A DNA stretch of 64,000 nt from positions 20,475,501 to 20,539,500 of the forward strand of contig JAVHKY010000003.1 of assembly GCA_035079385.1 (NCBI GenBank). Direction: 5' to 3'. The position numbers were made by a program, and so were the translations under genes. Shown here in pieces: positions 23,091-35,188 of the stretch. Position 1 is the stretch's first letter; the number at the start of each line of letters is the position of its first letter. A model generated the notes under the pieces. That model was given only the letters and a program-made list of their open reading frames with translations, was not told the DNA's origin and did not search any database. This DNA comes from Aspidiotus rigidus (Eukaryota > Arthropoda > Insecta > Hemiptera > Diaspididae).

Positions 23091-24256
23091 TAAGAAAATC
23101 AGTCGAAATCAAATGTTCAGTACTGTTGTTAAATCGTCGTTTTATTATTATTATTTTTTTTTTTTCTAGCTTATTATTATTTACGTTATCAGTGTTACTC
23201 GTAACGCATAGTCTTGTTGATATTACCGCAAATTTGTTTTAGTTACATTTTAATTATACCTGTATTGTATTTTCTTCTTTTTGTCAGAAGCGATAACGAT
23301 CGAGAGAGTAAGAATTAACTAAGGCGACGGGTAACGAGCTCATTATTGAAATCGAACCGAAAATTTTCTCTGCTCACGCCAGCTGAGAAAAGTTGATTTA
23401 CAAATTTCTGTTGCAAATTCGATATTACCAAATTTTCTAATTGATTACAAAATTTAATTTCATACCGCGTCCTTATGTCTATTCATAGCTTGTTGAGAGT
23501 ATAATATCTGATACAGTTTCAAGCACTCGATAGGAAAGAACGCTCTCCACTCCGGAACCCGCTTCTCTCATTACGTCAGAAACAAATTATATCGATACCC
23601 CGTGGGCTGACCATTGGTTTCTTTGATTTCAGGAGATTTTATGAAATGATATTTGAAAGAGGGCTATCCATCTCACATGTACTTTAAAATTTTGAAACGC
23701 CAACCTGTCATCATTATTCAAACAACAACATTTTCACCAGTGTCTGTTGTACACTTACTCAGCCTTCTGGAACTAGGTGATACTTGGAATTCTTCTCCAA
23801 AGCCCTCCCTCCTTCAGCGCGTATCCGCCCTGCATCTTTGTAATGAATTCATCTTTGGTAGACTTGAAGTACACACACTCATTTCCTCAACCCAAACTCG
23901 ACCTACCCTTGGCTTCCAGCCTTTCCATAGACCAGATTGATAAGTATAGTCAGGTTGTCATCAAAACCCACTATTGAGACCTAAATTTGCTGTACGTAAA
24001 TTGACATCAAATTTAAATTTGACCCAAAAGTGAGTATCAATTGGTATCAAAAAGAAGTCGAATTGGGAAAAGACAAAAAATATTAATATTGTCCTGGTTT
24101 GTAATTACGGTCAAATTTTTGTATCATTTTCCTTTTATTAATTTTGGATCAAATATATTGATTTTTGATATTATTCTGAAGTCATATTATGATCAAATGT
24201 TCATTAAATAGCAGTTCATCTTTTAATGGCTCATAGTATTATATTGATAAAGGTAG
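23091..24256. other. No gene recognised
   Basis: AT-rich flank with poly-T near 23150-23165. The open frames at 23650-23980 overlap one another in different phases and match nothing I recognise. Confidence 0.35.
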
Positions 24257-24458
24257 ACCTACAGGATGGCTTCCAATTATGGTTTTTAGAAATGGCTGGA
24301 CTGATCGGCGCAAACATTTGGAGCTCATTTTTAAGGTTAAACTACAAATACAGTCCAAGTTTTGACTTGGTTATGCGCAGTAGAACATGTCTAAATGTGT
24401 TTTGATTACATTTCTGTGAACCTTGAAAGACCGCATAACTCGCAGAATGTGTCGGTAT

Positions 24459-25162
24459 CAGAGCTGAGAAATAGAACCAAAAGAACTGGTTTCTTCTATT
24501 TGTTCCAGGAACTAGGTCTGGAAAGAACTGCTTCCCCTTTTCAGAGATAGTTTCTTCATAGTTCCTTTTCTCCAGAGCTGAGAACCAGAACTGTTTCCAG
24601 AATTGGCATTTTCATTTTCAATTCCAAGAACACTAACCAAAAAGAACCGCTAGTAGTAAGGATGCCTAGGTAACATTTGTTATTTTTACGTTGAAATTGT
24701 TTGTTTTTGACATTAAAATCCTTGTTGCAGCTGACATTCATTTGTTTTTGACTTAAACTAAATATTGATAAAGGATTGACATATTGAAGTATTTGTCAAT
24801 ATTTGTAGTAACAAAATATTGATACATTTTACTATCACCTGAGTGAGTCAAAAACAAGCTGGACCGTTGTTGTCAACATCAACCTATATGTATATATCAA
24901 AAGTGGACCAATGTCTTGTTATTTTTCATGCTGTCTAAGGATGTTAATTGGAATAATTTTCAAGTTTGAAATTTTAGAAAACAATTTGTGGATAAAATTT
25001 TTGATCTGTGCTACAAGGGAAAGAACCAATTTTAACAATGAAAACAATCATAATTATGATAATATTACCGAGGTAGCCTTCACTAACACCGCACTTTCTT
25101 TGATTTGTTTCAAGAACCAGAACCAAAATGGACTTTAAAAAAATTAAAGGTTCTCAGCCCTG
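24459..25162. mobile_element. hAT-like MITE, nested
   Basis: Starts CAGAGCTGAGAA and ends TTCTCAGCCCTG, an imperfect inverted pair. The word CAGAGCTGAGAACCAGAACTG-like start recurs at about 24574, so two units may be fused. The eight-base flanks do not match, so the superfamily assignment is tentative. Confidence 0.45.
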
Positions 25163-25390
25163 ATTCTTCAGTATGAATAGATCAGTGTTAAACAAACTAT
25201 AATTATATTGTTTAAGATAAGGATTAATTTGTTTGAGAACTTGTTCATCTTGGTAGACACGATCATATCACACGGTAGAAATATTGCAACAAATAGACTG
25301 AGCCTGCTGAGTGAAGGTGTTGAGTGCCATTGTGTCAGCTTGTGGCTGCATACTGCCGAATGCTATGATGATATGTTTACTGTACTATAT

Positions 25391-25691
25391 AGGTGGCGTA
25401 ACTTGGAGTTTCCAGTGTTGGTAGCCCTGTGTACAAAGGTGATCATGGTTCAATTTGTATGTCTCTAAACAAATTTTCAATTCTGTTTTCCAATTTAGGT
25501 ATGAGCTTTAGAAAAATATGTTTCTTACAAAAAATGTTCTTTTGAGAATTCTGTATAACATTGATTCTCACTTTGTTAATAACTTCAGAAAATGCGTTTG
25601 AACTAACGCTTGTATTTGTATTTTGGTCCATAAGAAAAAAATCCATGATCACCTTTGTAACTAGCGCTACCTAGTGTAGGTTACGCCGCCT
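25391..25691. mobile_element. MITE with about 58-bp inverted repeats, nested
   Basis: Left end AGGTGGCGTAAC...GTACAAAGGTGATCATGG and right end CCATGATCACCTTTGTA...GTTACGCCGCCT form long inverted repeats, best at their inner halves where ACAAAGGTGATCATGG is exact. No clear target duplication and no coding capacity. Confidence 0.65.
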
Positions 25692-25910
25692 GTGTGGACT
25701 TGTCACAAGTTGATGGTCAAGGTTTTGGACTTTTTAAAATAGATGTACAGAGTTTATGCTTTAATTTGTGCGAAGAAGTGATGAATTGACTCGCAAGTTA
25801 GATAATCCTAACTCAAAATGTGTTTGTAGTTCACCCTAGAAATGAGCTCCAACCCCTCTTCGCTGATTATTGTAGCCATTTTTGAGAACCATAGTTGCTG
25901 AGGATCTTAC

Positions 25911-28462
25911 TTGGGAATCACGCTTATGAATGACTAATTCTCAACCAATACTGTAATAATTATGACACCCATTTCTCGTCAAAAACGAGTCAATTTTGAC
26001 AAGCATCATCAGTGAAATCCAGGTTAATCCAAAATGGACTCATATTTTGTATCTATTTCACAGACAGATGAAGTTAATTGAATTTTGTTTTGTGTTATCT
26101 TGGGACTCACAGACAAAAATAAGCTGTCATTAATTTGGTATCTATACGTGGACCGATATACAATAACGTCTTCTATTATAGACCATCAGATTCACTTGTA
26201 AAACACCTTTTTTGTAAAGAATGTAAGTCAACCCTCCTAGCTTGTTCATTCAGATTGGCCTAGCTCATGTCTTCTTAAGCTCTAATCAATAAATTCACCT
26301 ATCTAAGAATTACCAAGAACTGGTTTTGTTCCTCGAGAAAAAAATGAACGACTGTTCATCGACAGGTAGAAGTTTAGCGCTACCATTTATTTCCTTACCA
26401 ATTTTTGTTCAAAAGCAAGATTTTAAGGTTGTTTTGGTTCTTTCGAAACATTGTTATTCGTTCATAATTATATAAAGTCGCAGAAATGGGTACGGCTTTC
26501 CAAGTTAGTTTCGTTCATCAAATCCAGAATTCATTCAGTCCTGGCGTCCGCGAACAGAATCAACCGAGTTTCAAATTATAAAACACCACCTCCTCCCCTG
26601 GGTTAGTTTATATTCTTAGGCTTTGGGACTCTTCAATTCCTCTGATTTTCTTCAAAATTGGTCAGTTTAAAAACAATGAAGAAGCATTCAAAACCAGTAT
26701 GTATTCAAAATACACTCACTCGGCTCCTCAACTGATCTTGAACCTTTCTTCTACTCTCCTTACTTCAATTTTCTGAGTAAATTATCGTGAAACTTTCGAT
26801 ATCATCATTGCATTGGTCCACAAAGTCACGTGCCTTTCATCATTCCGTCAGCGTCTTCCTTTCTTGTTTTCTGGAATTGATCTCTACTCGACATAGCGAA
26901 ATATTTCCCTTTTCTTCTAACCTTGTTTAAAAATTCTTTGAATGCCTACCGTGTACATCGACAGTTGAGAAAAAATTGTCCTCGATTATTTATTTTTGTT
27001 CCTTTGTTAACTCCCGGCTACCACTGGTCACTGTTAGAACTGAAACTTTGCAGAAATCAAAACAATGAAGAAATGACTAAAAGTTGCAAAGTACTTTTCT
27101 TAATCTTTGATATTAGATTACAAAATCGAAAGGGAGAACTAAAATATCCCTTTCAAGATCCGCGATTCAATTTCTTAAAAACTATACGTCAGGTTTTCTA
27201 CAATGTCCGCATACGTTCGAAAAATATGATATAAAAAGTAGAAAAAGAAAATAAAATCCATAGGTCTCCGATTCGATAGACCCATCGTTACAATTACCTA
27301 CAGTTTATATTTGTACAAAGAATTTCACTCGAAAAGCTTGTCTTATTTACCCCGTTCTAGCCTGTTTACCACAGATTTTTACTCTCTCGTCGGATTGACT
27401 GTGTACTTCGTCTGTCGTATTCCGGCTTCTCAAAAGGTACCTACTAAGTCTTTTTAATGTGGATATAAATACCAAATTTTGTAAATATTATAGTCATTGT
27501 ATTTTTGCAACAACTATTGTTTTCGCTTCAGTCATGTGCAATAAGCTCTGTGCTTCTCGGGGGAAAAAAAAATCATCGGAACATTTTATAGTGATCGTCA
27601 TTTTAGTGAATAAAAAAACTTCTTTTAAAGGCTTAATTTCTTATATCGGTACATAAATTCCAATATTTTTTCTATTTTTCCCCCCCTCAGCTTTTTACGA
27701 TGTACTTATCGCAATTGAACACATAAAAAAAAGAAAAAAAAAAAAAAGAACGAGCTGTTGATATCACTGTTTGGAAAGAAATTGATTTTTTCAGTCCCCC
27801 TCCACTTTTCTGTGTGATAGCGATTCGTTCGCTAGCAACAGATTTGTTTTTATATTTATTTTAATACTTTAGTATATTTTTAAAATAAAATTTTTATTCG
27901 TATACCTTTTATTGATATTTCCCGAAGGTTTTTAACGTTACGAATGTTTTATTTTATAAGCATAGCTAACTTCGAAGTTGTTAATGTTGAGAACATTGCC
28001 ATTGTGATTTTTAAGTTAAAAAGTAGCCTGTTTTTTCTTTCTTTTCTTTTTCTTTCTTGATAATTATTATTACTATGATTATAATTATTATCATCATTAT
28101 TACTATTATTATTATTTTTATCATTATTTTTTTTTTCTAAAGAAAAGAAAAAAAAAAGTTATTCAACAAATTTGATTGTTTATTTACAATATATAATTTG
28201 CAAAAATAAACAAACCATCATTCAATGTCGATAAAAATGTTCAAATTATTTCTTTAGGTTAGGATGAAGACTTACTTTGAAAAATTGAACGCGTCTCCGG
28301 AAGAAGGACCTGTTTTGAGAAAAACGCATTTAAAGATTTAAAACGCTACACCCAAAAAACTATGGCTCGTAGGGGATTGGTTAATGAATAAAATTAAAGA
28401 GTGTGCGTTCTAAATTCGAGATTAAAACAAAACATGCACCTTGTATCAAATTATTGACAATA
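25911..28462. other. No gene recognised
   Basis: AT-rich sequence with simple repeats (ATT/ATC-rich at about 28060-28140) and several AATAAA words (for example near 28205). It is compatible with intergenic sequence. Confidence 0.4.
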
Positions 28463-30118
28463 TACAGGGTGATGCCAAAAGATGTTACCAGTTAAATGGG
28501 AGTTTGCGCTAAATCTGTCGTAGCGCGAAAACGCAAAACGTTAGACGTATAGTTTAAATGTACAAATTTCGTATCTCAATTTTATCTTTAGTTTGAGCCA
28601 TATCCGAAGTTTCCACGACTTTTCTGAGCCGAGTTATGGACCAAAATGTGCCGAAAATTCACCAAATCGCTAGGGTTCCCAAAATGGGGCTCGAAAATTA
28701 ATTGACTTACAGTATTGAGCTGAATTTCAAAAATTTTAGTAATCAAATTATTGTTTCGTGAGTGAATTTGGATGGGGAAAACGGAAAAAATAGTTACAAA
28801 GTCCTAAGAAGCACCAAAATGGATTAATGGGCCCACAAAGGGTCAAAATTTCCCCAAACTGGAAAATTGTTCAATTTTTCAAATTTTAATTTCGATTTTC
28901 AAGTGAAATTTCGCGCTGAGTCCAAAAAAAATGTTTAAAAAGTTCTTCGAAGCACCAAAAAAGGGTTAATGGGTCCCAAAAGGGCCAAAATTTATCCAAA
29001 TTGGAAAATCGTTCAAATTTTAAGTTGATTTTCAAGTGGAATTTCACGCTGAATCCGAATAAAATGTTTAAAAAATATTTCGGAGTACCAAAATGGGTTG
29101 ATGGGCTCAAAGAGAATCAAGATTCTTCCAAGATGAAAAATTTGTGTAATCTTCAAAAGTTGTTTTCAATTCTGAAGTAAAATTTAGCGCCGAGTCCGAG
29201 AAAAATACTGAAATAGCACTAGATGATCTCCAAAATGAAAAATCAAAAAAATTTTCCATTCTGCAGTAAAATTGTTGGTTCAGAGGATGGAAGGAATGTC
29301 GAAAAGTTCGTCTGCCGTTGAGTGCTCGCGGAGTGAGAGATTGACCAGCGACGGGTGACAGATCCGAAAGAAGAAATTTCGAAAATTCAACTCATTTGGG
29401 GATTGGAGGGAGACGACACATTGATCTTCTGTTGAAGGTTCGCAGTGAGAGATCGACTAGGGCTCTGCGTATGATCAAAGCGGGAAAAAGTGCGAAAACT
29501 CTCGTTGTTTCAGTCAAAGAACGCAAGTTGGTCTTCTGTTGCGTGCTTGCGATGAGAGATCAACTGACACCCCACCTATGAACGAAGCGGGCCAAAGTGC
29601 AAAAACTCCTAGATTCAGACAATGGGAGGATACCGCAAATTCTGTCTTGCTCGTGATGAGCGATCAGCTACAGCTCAGTCTTTGATTGAGGCAAACGAAT
29701 GGCCGGAATTTCTCGGGGTTTCACCCGGAGGAGGGAATGATACCGTCAAGCTCGACTTTCGTCATGAGCTCGCGGTAAGAGAACGATCAAAACCCCGTGT
29801 ATGATAGAGGCAGGCGAATGATCCCCGGGTTCAACATAGATCGACTGAGGCCCCGTGTATGATCAAGGCGAGTGCTTCCGGAAAAACTCCTGTTGTTTCT
29901 TACCAAGGAGAGAATGATCCCGGCGACTTCGTTTCCCATTACATGCTCGCGGTAAAAGATCGACTGAGACCCCGCGTATGATCGAGGCGGGTGCTTCCTC
30001 AAAAACTCCCGTGGTCTTGGGGACACTTATATTAGACCATGAAGGGGGAGAATGAGTGGAGCGAGTGAGCCTCCAAAAGCTAGTTCGCCTAAAATATTGT
30101 ATACTGACTACGTTATTA

Positions 30119-30418
30119 TCATCATCATCATCGATACTTGTGCTTCATGACTGAAGCCTCGGCGATCCATCAATCAATTTTCTCCATCACTAGTTTCCAG
30201 TCTGTCCGATCCTTCGCTTTACGTACAGCCCGTTCCAGGGGCTGGTCCGAAATTTCCTTGACCTAATCTATCCATCGTTTTGGCGAGCGACCTCTCATTG
30301 TTTTACCCTTGACTTTCCCCTGGACCACCAGTTTCTCGAGACTACCCGAAGATCTACGGATGATGTGGCCAAAAAGTTTCAGGATTCGTTGGTCGCAGAT
30401 AGTGGACAGTCTAGTGTG
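30119..30418 (-). mobile_element. Non-LTR retrotransposon 3' end fragment
   Basis: The minus strand encodes a typical LINE C-terminus: RILKLFGHIIRR, then GKTMRGRSPKRWID, then a DRTDWK-like stretch, followed by a short 3'UTR and a (GATGAT)n tail at about 30119-30133. The order FGH, RGR-P-RW and DR-W is shared by the C-terminal parts of several LINE clades, so no clade is named. The RT catalytic core is absent. It is inserted in the composite element 28465-30575. Confidence 0.75.
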
Positions 30419-30420
30419 TA

Positions 30421-30548
30421 TACTGGTTAAATTACTGAATAAGGACCAGTGTTTCATTACAACGTTACTCACTCTAACATATCCCTAAGAGGGGGAGCCC
30501 CTCCCCCTGCCTAATCTTACTGGCCCTTATTCGGTAATTTTACCCGTA
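30421..30548. mobile_element. 128-bp palindromic MITE with TA duplication
   Basis: The left end TACTGGTTAAATTACTGAAT and the right end (inverse of TACGGGTAAAATTACCGAAT) form about 30-bp inverted repeats. TA at 30419-30420 and 30549-30550 is the likely target duplication. The middle has a second hairpin, AGGGGGAGCCCCTCCCCCT. Mariner-like target choice; no coding capacity. Confidence 0.8.
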
Positions 30549-30579
30549 TACTCAGCATCTTTCTGGTCCACCCTGTATA

Positions 30580-30965
30580 CAGGGTGAGGCCAAAAGATGT
30601 TACCAGTTAAATGGGAGTTTGCGTTAAATCTGTCGTAGCGCAAAAACGCGAAACTTTAGATGTATACTTCAAATCTACGAAAGTCGCATCTCAATTTTAT
30701 CTTCAATTTGCGCCAAATACGAAGTTTCTACGTCTTATCTGAGCCGAGTTATGGACCAAAATGTGCCGAAAATTCAACAATTTGTCAGGGTTCCCAAAAT
30801 AGGGCTTGAAAATTAATTAATTTACAGTATTAAGCTGAATTTCGAACATTCCGATTATTCAATTACTGTTCCTGAAGTGAAATTTTACGGGGAAAACGAA
30901 AAAAAAAAAAAGTCACAAAATACTGCGAAGCACAAAAATGGGTTAATGAGCCAAAAAAGCAATTT
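30580..30965. mobile_element. TA-flanked composite element, truncated copy 2
   Basis: Starts CAGGGTGAGGCCAAAAGATG immediately after TATA that ends copy 1, then follows the left arm of that family up to about 30965, where similarity stops. The two elements therefore sit end to end with only the TA dinucleotides between them. Confidence 0.7.
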
Positions 30966-31164
30966 TCACTGGTTTTGTACATCTCAGAGACCTAATGCAT
31001 TAATTACTTATTTGAACATAGAGAAAACAGAAATAAGACAAACTGTTTTCCTCAAAGAACCCTTCAGAAAATTAGTTCCTGTTGATATATTTAGGAGTTT
31101 ACTCTTATGTCTGCAGAGGACTGTCATACAGCTTGCCCAAATTGTATTTCTCTAATACTGGAGA

Positions 31165-31325
31165 TGCTGACTTTTCATGTCTGTTCTCCGCTTGCTGTAT
31201 CTGGTGCTTGTACGATCACATCTGGATAGTGCAAGTGTGATATGGGGTCCAGTAGGTAAGGGGAAGTTGAAAAAAATTGAACGTATTCAAAAAATGTTCA
31301 CAAGATATCTCTATTTTAGAAATTT
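31165..31325 (+). mobile_element. LINE reverse transcriptase C-terminal fragment
   Basis: The plus frame reads LYLVLVRSHLDSASVIWGP and, after a short gap, KLKKIERIQKMFTRYL. The pattern LY-LVRS-L-YAS-VW followed by IERIQ-F-R is the conserved region after the RT palm in many non-LTR retrotransposons. It ends at a (TATT)n tract at about 31335-31375. Confidence 0.7.
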
Positions 31326-31329
31326 TTAT

Positions 31330-31635
31330 TATATCTATTTATTTATTTATTTATTTATTTTTCTTTTTATTTATTCTTCGAAATGATTGGTTTGTGGAAG
31401 GGGTTGGGGGATTGGACATGGGACCAGGGTTGGGGTGGCTAGTGGTGGACATATTATCATTATCATTATTGTTTTTTTTTTTTTTTTTTTATTATTATTA
31501 TTATTTTTTTTCGTTTTTATCGTACTTTTTTTTTTTTTTTTTTTTTACATATTTTGTTTTTGATTTTGTTTCTTTTGTTTTTTTTTGTTTATAGTTCCCT
31601 CCTGTTATTGGCCGATTGGCTGTTGGAGGGCACTC

Positions 31636-31689
<54 letters not shown>

Positions 31690-31690
31690 G
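31330..31690. repeat. Cluster of simple repeats
   Basis: (ATTT)n at about 31335-31375, poly-T and ATT-rich tracts at about 31467-31545, and an uninterrupted (AAT)n tract of about 54 bases at 31636-31689. Confidence 0.9.
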
Positions 31691-31699
31691 TTTGCAATC

Positions 31700-32504
31700 T
31701 ACCAAAATACAAACTATCGACCATGAAACACCGAATAGATTTTGCACACAAGAGTCATTGTGAATTCGATCGTAATAAAAATGATATCATGCAAACAAAA
31801 AAAAAGAGAAAATTCTTTGTACAGCAGCGATGTTATAATGTAGATCATGTTAACCTCCGTGTCAGCAAGAACTAATGAAAGTTTGTTTTGTTCTTTCCCT
31901 CGACGAGGGAAATACACGTCGAAGAAAAGTTTGCGCCGTCTTCTCTTGCAATGAATGAGAACATCATAGCGTCTGTCAAAGAAGAATAACTCTTTTGTAA
32001 CGTTACTTTAATGCCTTTTTGGCTAAACACGCTCTTCTCTGCAGCTGGATTCCGCCACATCGCTCGTTTGTTATTTTAATATGTCGAGTAAGGTAGGCCT
32101 GTTTTGATGTATTTAAATTGATGAGAAGAAAATGAGTTACACTCGCATCGTACCATACTTCCTAAATATGTGCAAAACAAAACAACTTCACATCTCCAAA
32201 TCGAGGGTTAGATTGAGATAACGACCAAAAATTCTGGAATGAAACACCTGTTATGCGATTTCTTTTTTTTTAACGATTATTTTTCTTCCCGATCTTTTGT
32301 TTCATAATAGGTACGAAATATTGAGAGCTGAAGAATGATTATACCGACATGTCACCTGATCTTTGTTTTCATTCGTGGAGTGACTCATCTACGTCATGAA
32401 CTTCCCTGTCTATCTTTATACGGAATTGTTGAAATAGTTAATAGTCTTGGATGTCTCTATTCCCGAAGTAACAATCGTTATTTTTCGTGAAATTACACAG
32501 CTGT
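31700..32504. other. No gene recognised
   Basis: AT-rich sequence between the simple repeats and the foldback arrays. Only short open frames; nothing recognisable. Confidence 0.4.
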
Positions 32505-32739
32505 TAACAGGAAACCTGTTTTATGGGGGGCTTTTTGAGAAATTTGCCGTGGGCTGTCCGCCGTCCAGCAAAAAACTTTGAAAAATTTCGACCCTCGAGC
32601 TATATATGATAGGAGGGAGACTTAGAAAAATGTTGGCGATCGAGCTATATATGATGGGAGAGGACTTGGAAAAAATTTCGACTCTTAAGCTTTATAGGAT
32701 AGGAGGGGACTTGATAAAATTTCTACTCACGAGCCATAT
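32505..32739. repeat. Foldback-family head and ~45-bp repeats (left of R1 insertion)
   Basis: Begins with AACAGGAAACCTGTTTTATG and GGGGGGCTTTTTGAG, then three or more units of a ~45-bp repeat whose core is CTCGAGC-ATATATGATAGG followed by GGGACTTGGAAAAATTTCGA. The same family recurs at 35189-36030, 38941-42310 and 51685-52010. Confidence 0.8.
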
Positions 32740-34771
32740 GCCTTATAAGATAGTGTTGAAAAAGCTGAAGGGCCTCTCAGCGATGACCCGAATGAAGCCG
32801 GATGTTGTGGGTCAAATCATTGACGGATTGTTCCCACAGCAGCCACTACCAATGGTAACGTTACCAATAGTAGAAGAGGATGGTATATCCCTCCTAGGTA
32901 CCGAGGAGGTGGATGCAGCAGTCAATAGAATGCGGGGTAAGTATTGGAAGGCTCAGGGTCCGGATGAGATTCCAAATCCAGTCTGGAGCGCCATACATTC
33001 AGTTGACCCAGCACTGCTTGTTGATACATTCAATGCGGCAGTTGCTGGGGGACTGTTCCCTGTGCGATGGAAGGAAGCCAGGCTAGCGTTGATCGATAAG
33101 AAGGATAAACCACCTGGTCTACCATCCTCTTATCGTCCACTTTGTCTGCTAGACAATGTTGGGAAACTTCTAGAAAGAGTGATAGCCAATCGTTTGGAGA
33201 GCTATCTGAAAGAAAGAGATATAATCTCTGATAGCCAGTACGGTTTTCAAATGGACGCTGCACATCAGATGCTGGGATCCGGCTGAAGAGGATAGCCGAG
33301 TCAGCGATTGCTATGCGTCAGTTTTGCGCAGCCGTCAGCCTCGACATAAGAAATGCGTTCAATTCCATTCCATGGAAGATGATATTGGAAGCTCGTATGA
33401 ACGCAGGAGTGCCCGCATACCTGCTCAGGATGATCAGCAGCTATCTTAGCTGCCGTGAAATCCAAGCAGAGACGTCTGCTGGTACAGTAAAGCGCCCTGT
33501 TACTTGTGGGGTGCCGCAGGGGTCGGTCCTTGGGCCGCTTTTGTGGTGCGTGGCATTTAACGGAATCTTTAAGGTGAAGCTGCCACCGGGGGTTAAGCTT
33601 ATCTGCTATGCGGATGACACCCTGGTGGTATGCACCGCCGAAACAACTGTAGCGGTGGAGAGCAGGGTAAACCGGGTCCTAGAGGATGTGACGCGTTGGA
33701 TCGAGTCGGCTGGACTTGATCTAGCAGCAAGTAAGACGGAGGCCATTTTATTCACGACCCGTCGGAAGTTCAAGCCAACCACCTTTCGCCTGCGAGGTAA
33801 GGAAATTGAAACGAAGAAGCAAATGAAATACCCGGGCATCTGGTTTGACTCAACGCTAAGCTTCAGGCACTATTTCCTGATGGCAGCGGAAAAGGCGGGA
33901 CGGGTAGTTGGATACCTAAGCCGCCTGATGAGGAACCTAGGAGGACCGAGAGAAGCAAGGAGAAGGATCATGATGAGCACCGCCTTGTCGATCCTCCTAT
34001 ACGGTGCGCCAGTATGGGCCGACTGCATGAAGATAGCATACCGAAGGAGAGAGGTGGTAAAGATCCAACGAAGAGATGCGCTAAGGTGTGTTAGTGTCTA
34101 CCGCACTGTCTCGACGGTGGCTCTTTGTGTATTAGCACGTTCACCACCAATCGAGCTCCTTGCTGAGGAGAGAGCGGTGGTGTTCAAAGCAAAGAAGAGA
34201 ACGACGACCAACCAAGAATCTTTACGGGTCACGCAGGAGGCCAGGTGCTCCTTGCTTGTAAAGTGGAAAGCAAGAATTGCCCAGAGTGAGCTGGGTACAT
34301 GGACAACCCGTGTGCTAATACGCGACCTTGACGAGTGGATGAACCGACACCATGGTCAGCTGAACTTTCACCTGACGCAGGTGTTAAGCGGCCATGGCTG
34401 CTTCAACAAGTACCTTCACGAGAAGTTAAGGAAAGTTGAGCAGGCAACGTGTTCACACTGTAACCAACGGCAGGAGGATGGACCACAGCCCTTATTTTAA
34501 TGTGAGGCGTGTGCGGGTCAAGCTTAATCGGTATCTTCAAGAGATTAGGATAGATGAAGCGCTTCCCCCGAGTAGCTTGGTATCCACCATGCTTGGTTCC
34601 AAAGAAGCATGGAACCAGATGTCTGCATTTGCGGCCACCATCATGAAGAGGAAGATGGACCAGGAATGGAATAGGCAAATGCAGAACCACGCTATGGCCT
34701 ACTCAACACCTGTGTACCATCAACATCCAGATCTGCAGGAAGAAGAGGAAGAAGGATACCGTTCAGTTTGA
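32738..34771 (+). pseudogene. R1-clade ORF2 reverse transcriptase, frameshifted
   Basis: Three plus-strand frames make up one protein. 32738-33286 gives the linker PYKIVLKKLKG and RT fingers (GPDEIP-PVW, PSSYRPLCLLDNVGKLLER). 33313-34500 gives motif A (VSLDIRNAFNSIPW), motif B (CGVPQGSVLGPLLW), motif C (CYADDTLVV), the thumb (GIWFDSTLSFRHY), an R1-type LYGAPVWAD region, the GHGCFNKYL motif and the first half of a CCHC knuckle (CSHC). 34436-34771 continues the C-terminus in another frame. Frame changes lie near 33287 and 34490. The YADD active site is intact. The knuckle's final H and C fall at the second frame change. R1-clade enzymes copy their RNA at a nicked target; this copy lacks its endonuclease and cannot be active. 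Confidence 0.85.
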
Positions 34772-35188
34772 TAGGGCCTTTATAGTTGTTTGAAAGAATC
34801 TTGCGTTTATATGGTTGCTCTGCGTCCTCTATTTCGGTAAACTTACTACGGTACGTTCACTGTTCATACGAATATGTCTAACGAGCACCATACAGTGAGA
34901 TTCATGCAACAGCAACCTACGCCTGATGTGATAGTGTCGTCTTTGTGATGTGAGTGTTTTCTAGTGTTTTTTTGCGTGCCAGGGGGGCACTAAAGCTTGG
35001 CGGTTGCCAAAGCAACTCGGCGGTTGCCGAGTAGAAGAGGGGGGTTCGCCAAGGAAATTCCTCCAACACTGAAGTTATACCCGAAAGGATCGATTCCGGT
35101 GCTGGAGGAAACAATATTAAATGCATACGCAACCCGCACCTACTCCATCATGGATGACGGGCGGTGCTGCACATGCGACACACAAGCG
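32740..35188 (+). mobile_element. 5'-truncated R1-clade non-LTR retrotransposon
   Basis: A 2.45-kb insertion flanked by ACTCACGAGCCATAT on both sides (32725-32739 and 35189-35203). This variant of the 45-bp repeat (CTCACGAG instead of CTCTCGAG) appears nowhere else that I saw, so the two copies look like one duplicated target. The element starts in the middle of ORF2, so the endonuclease is missing. After ORF2 there are about 420 bases of tail containing a duplicated GGCGGTTGCC word. There is no poly(A) at the right end. Confidence 0.8.

Larger units (their letters stand above)
24274..25895. mobile_element. Degenerate long inverted-repeat element
   Basis: About 75 bases at 24274-24350 reappear as an inverted, diverged copy at 25822-25895. 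Shared landmarks are TATGGTT, AAATGGCT, TTGGAGCTCATTT and AACTACAAA. The enclosed 1.5 kb holds two smaller inverted-repeat units and no coding capacity. No target duplication was recognised. Confidence 0.55.
28465..30575. mobile_element. TA-flanked composite element, copy 1
   Basis: Begins CAGGGTGATGCCAAAAGATG at 28465 after TA and ends with the inverse of CAGGGTGGACCAGAAAGATG at 30575 before TA. The left part carries degenerate repeats of about 140 bases (AGCACCAAAATGGGTTAATG and TTCGGACTC-type words, inverted). The middle (29275-30060) is a GC-richer array of about 110-bp units containing GTATGATC and GAGAGATC words. It has no transposase frame. A LINE fragment and a MITE are nested in its right part. 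The same family forms 30580-30965 and 39085-41635. Confidence 0.75.

Noticed and set aside
29396..29804. Two plus-strand frames with similar sequences (GG-R..., MIKAGKS / LIEANEW)
   Set aside because: They arise from the ~110-bp tandem units in the composite element centre; the reading frame is not kept across units or in the copy at 39790-40390.
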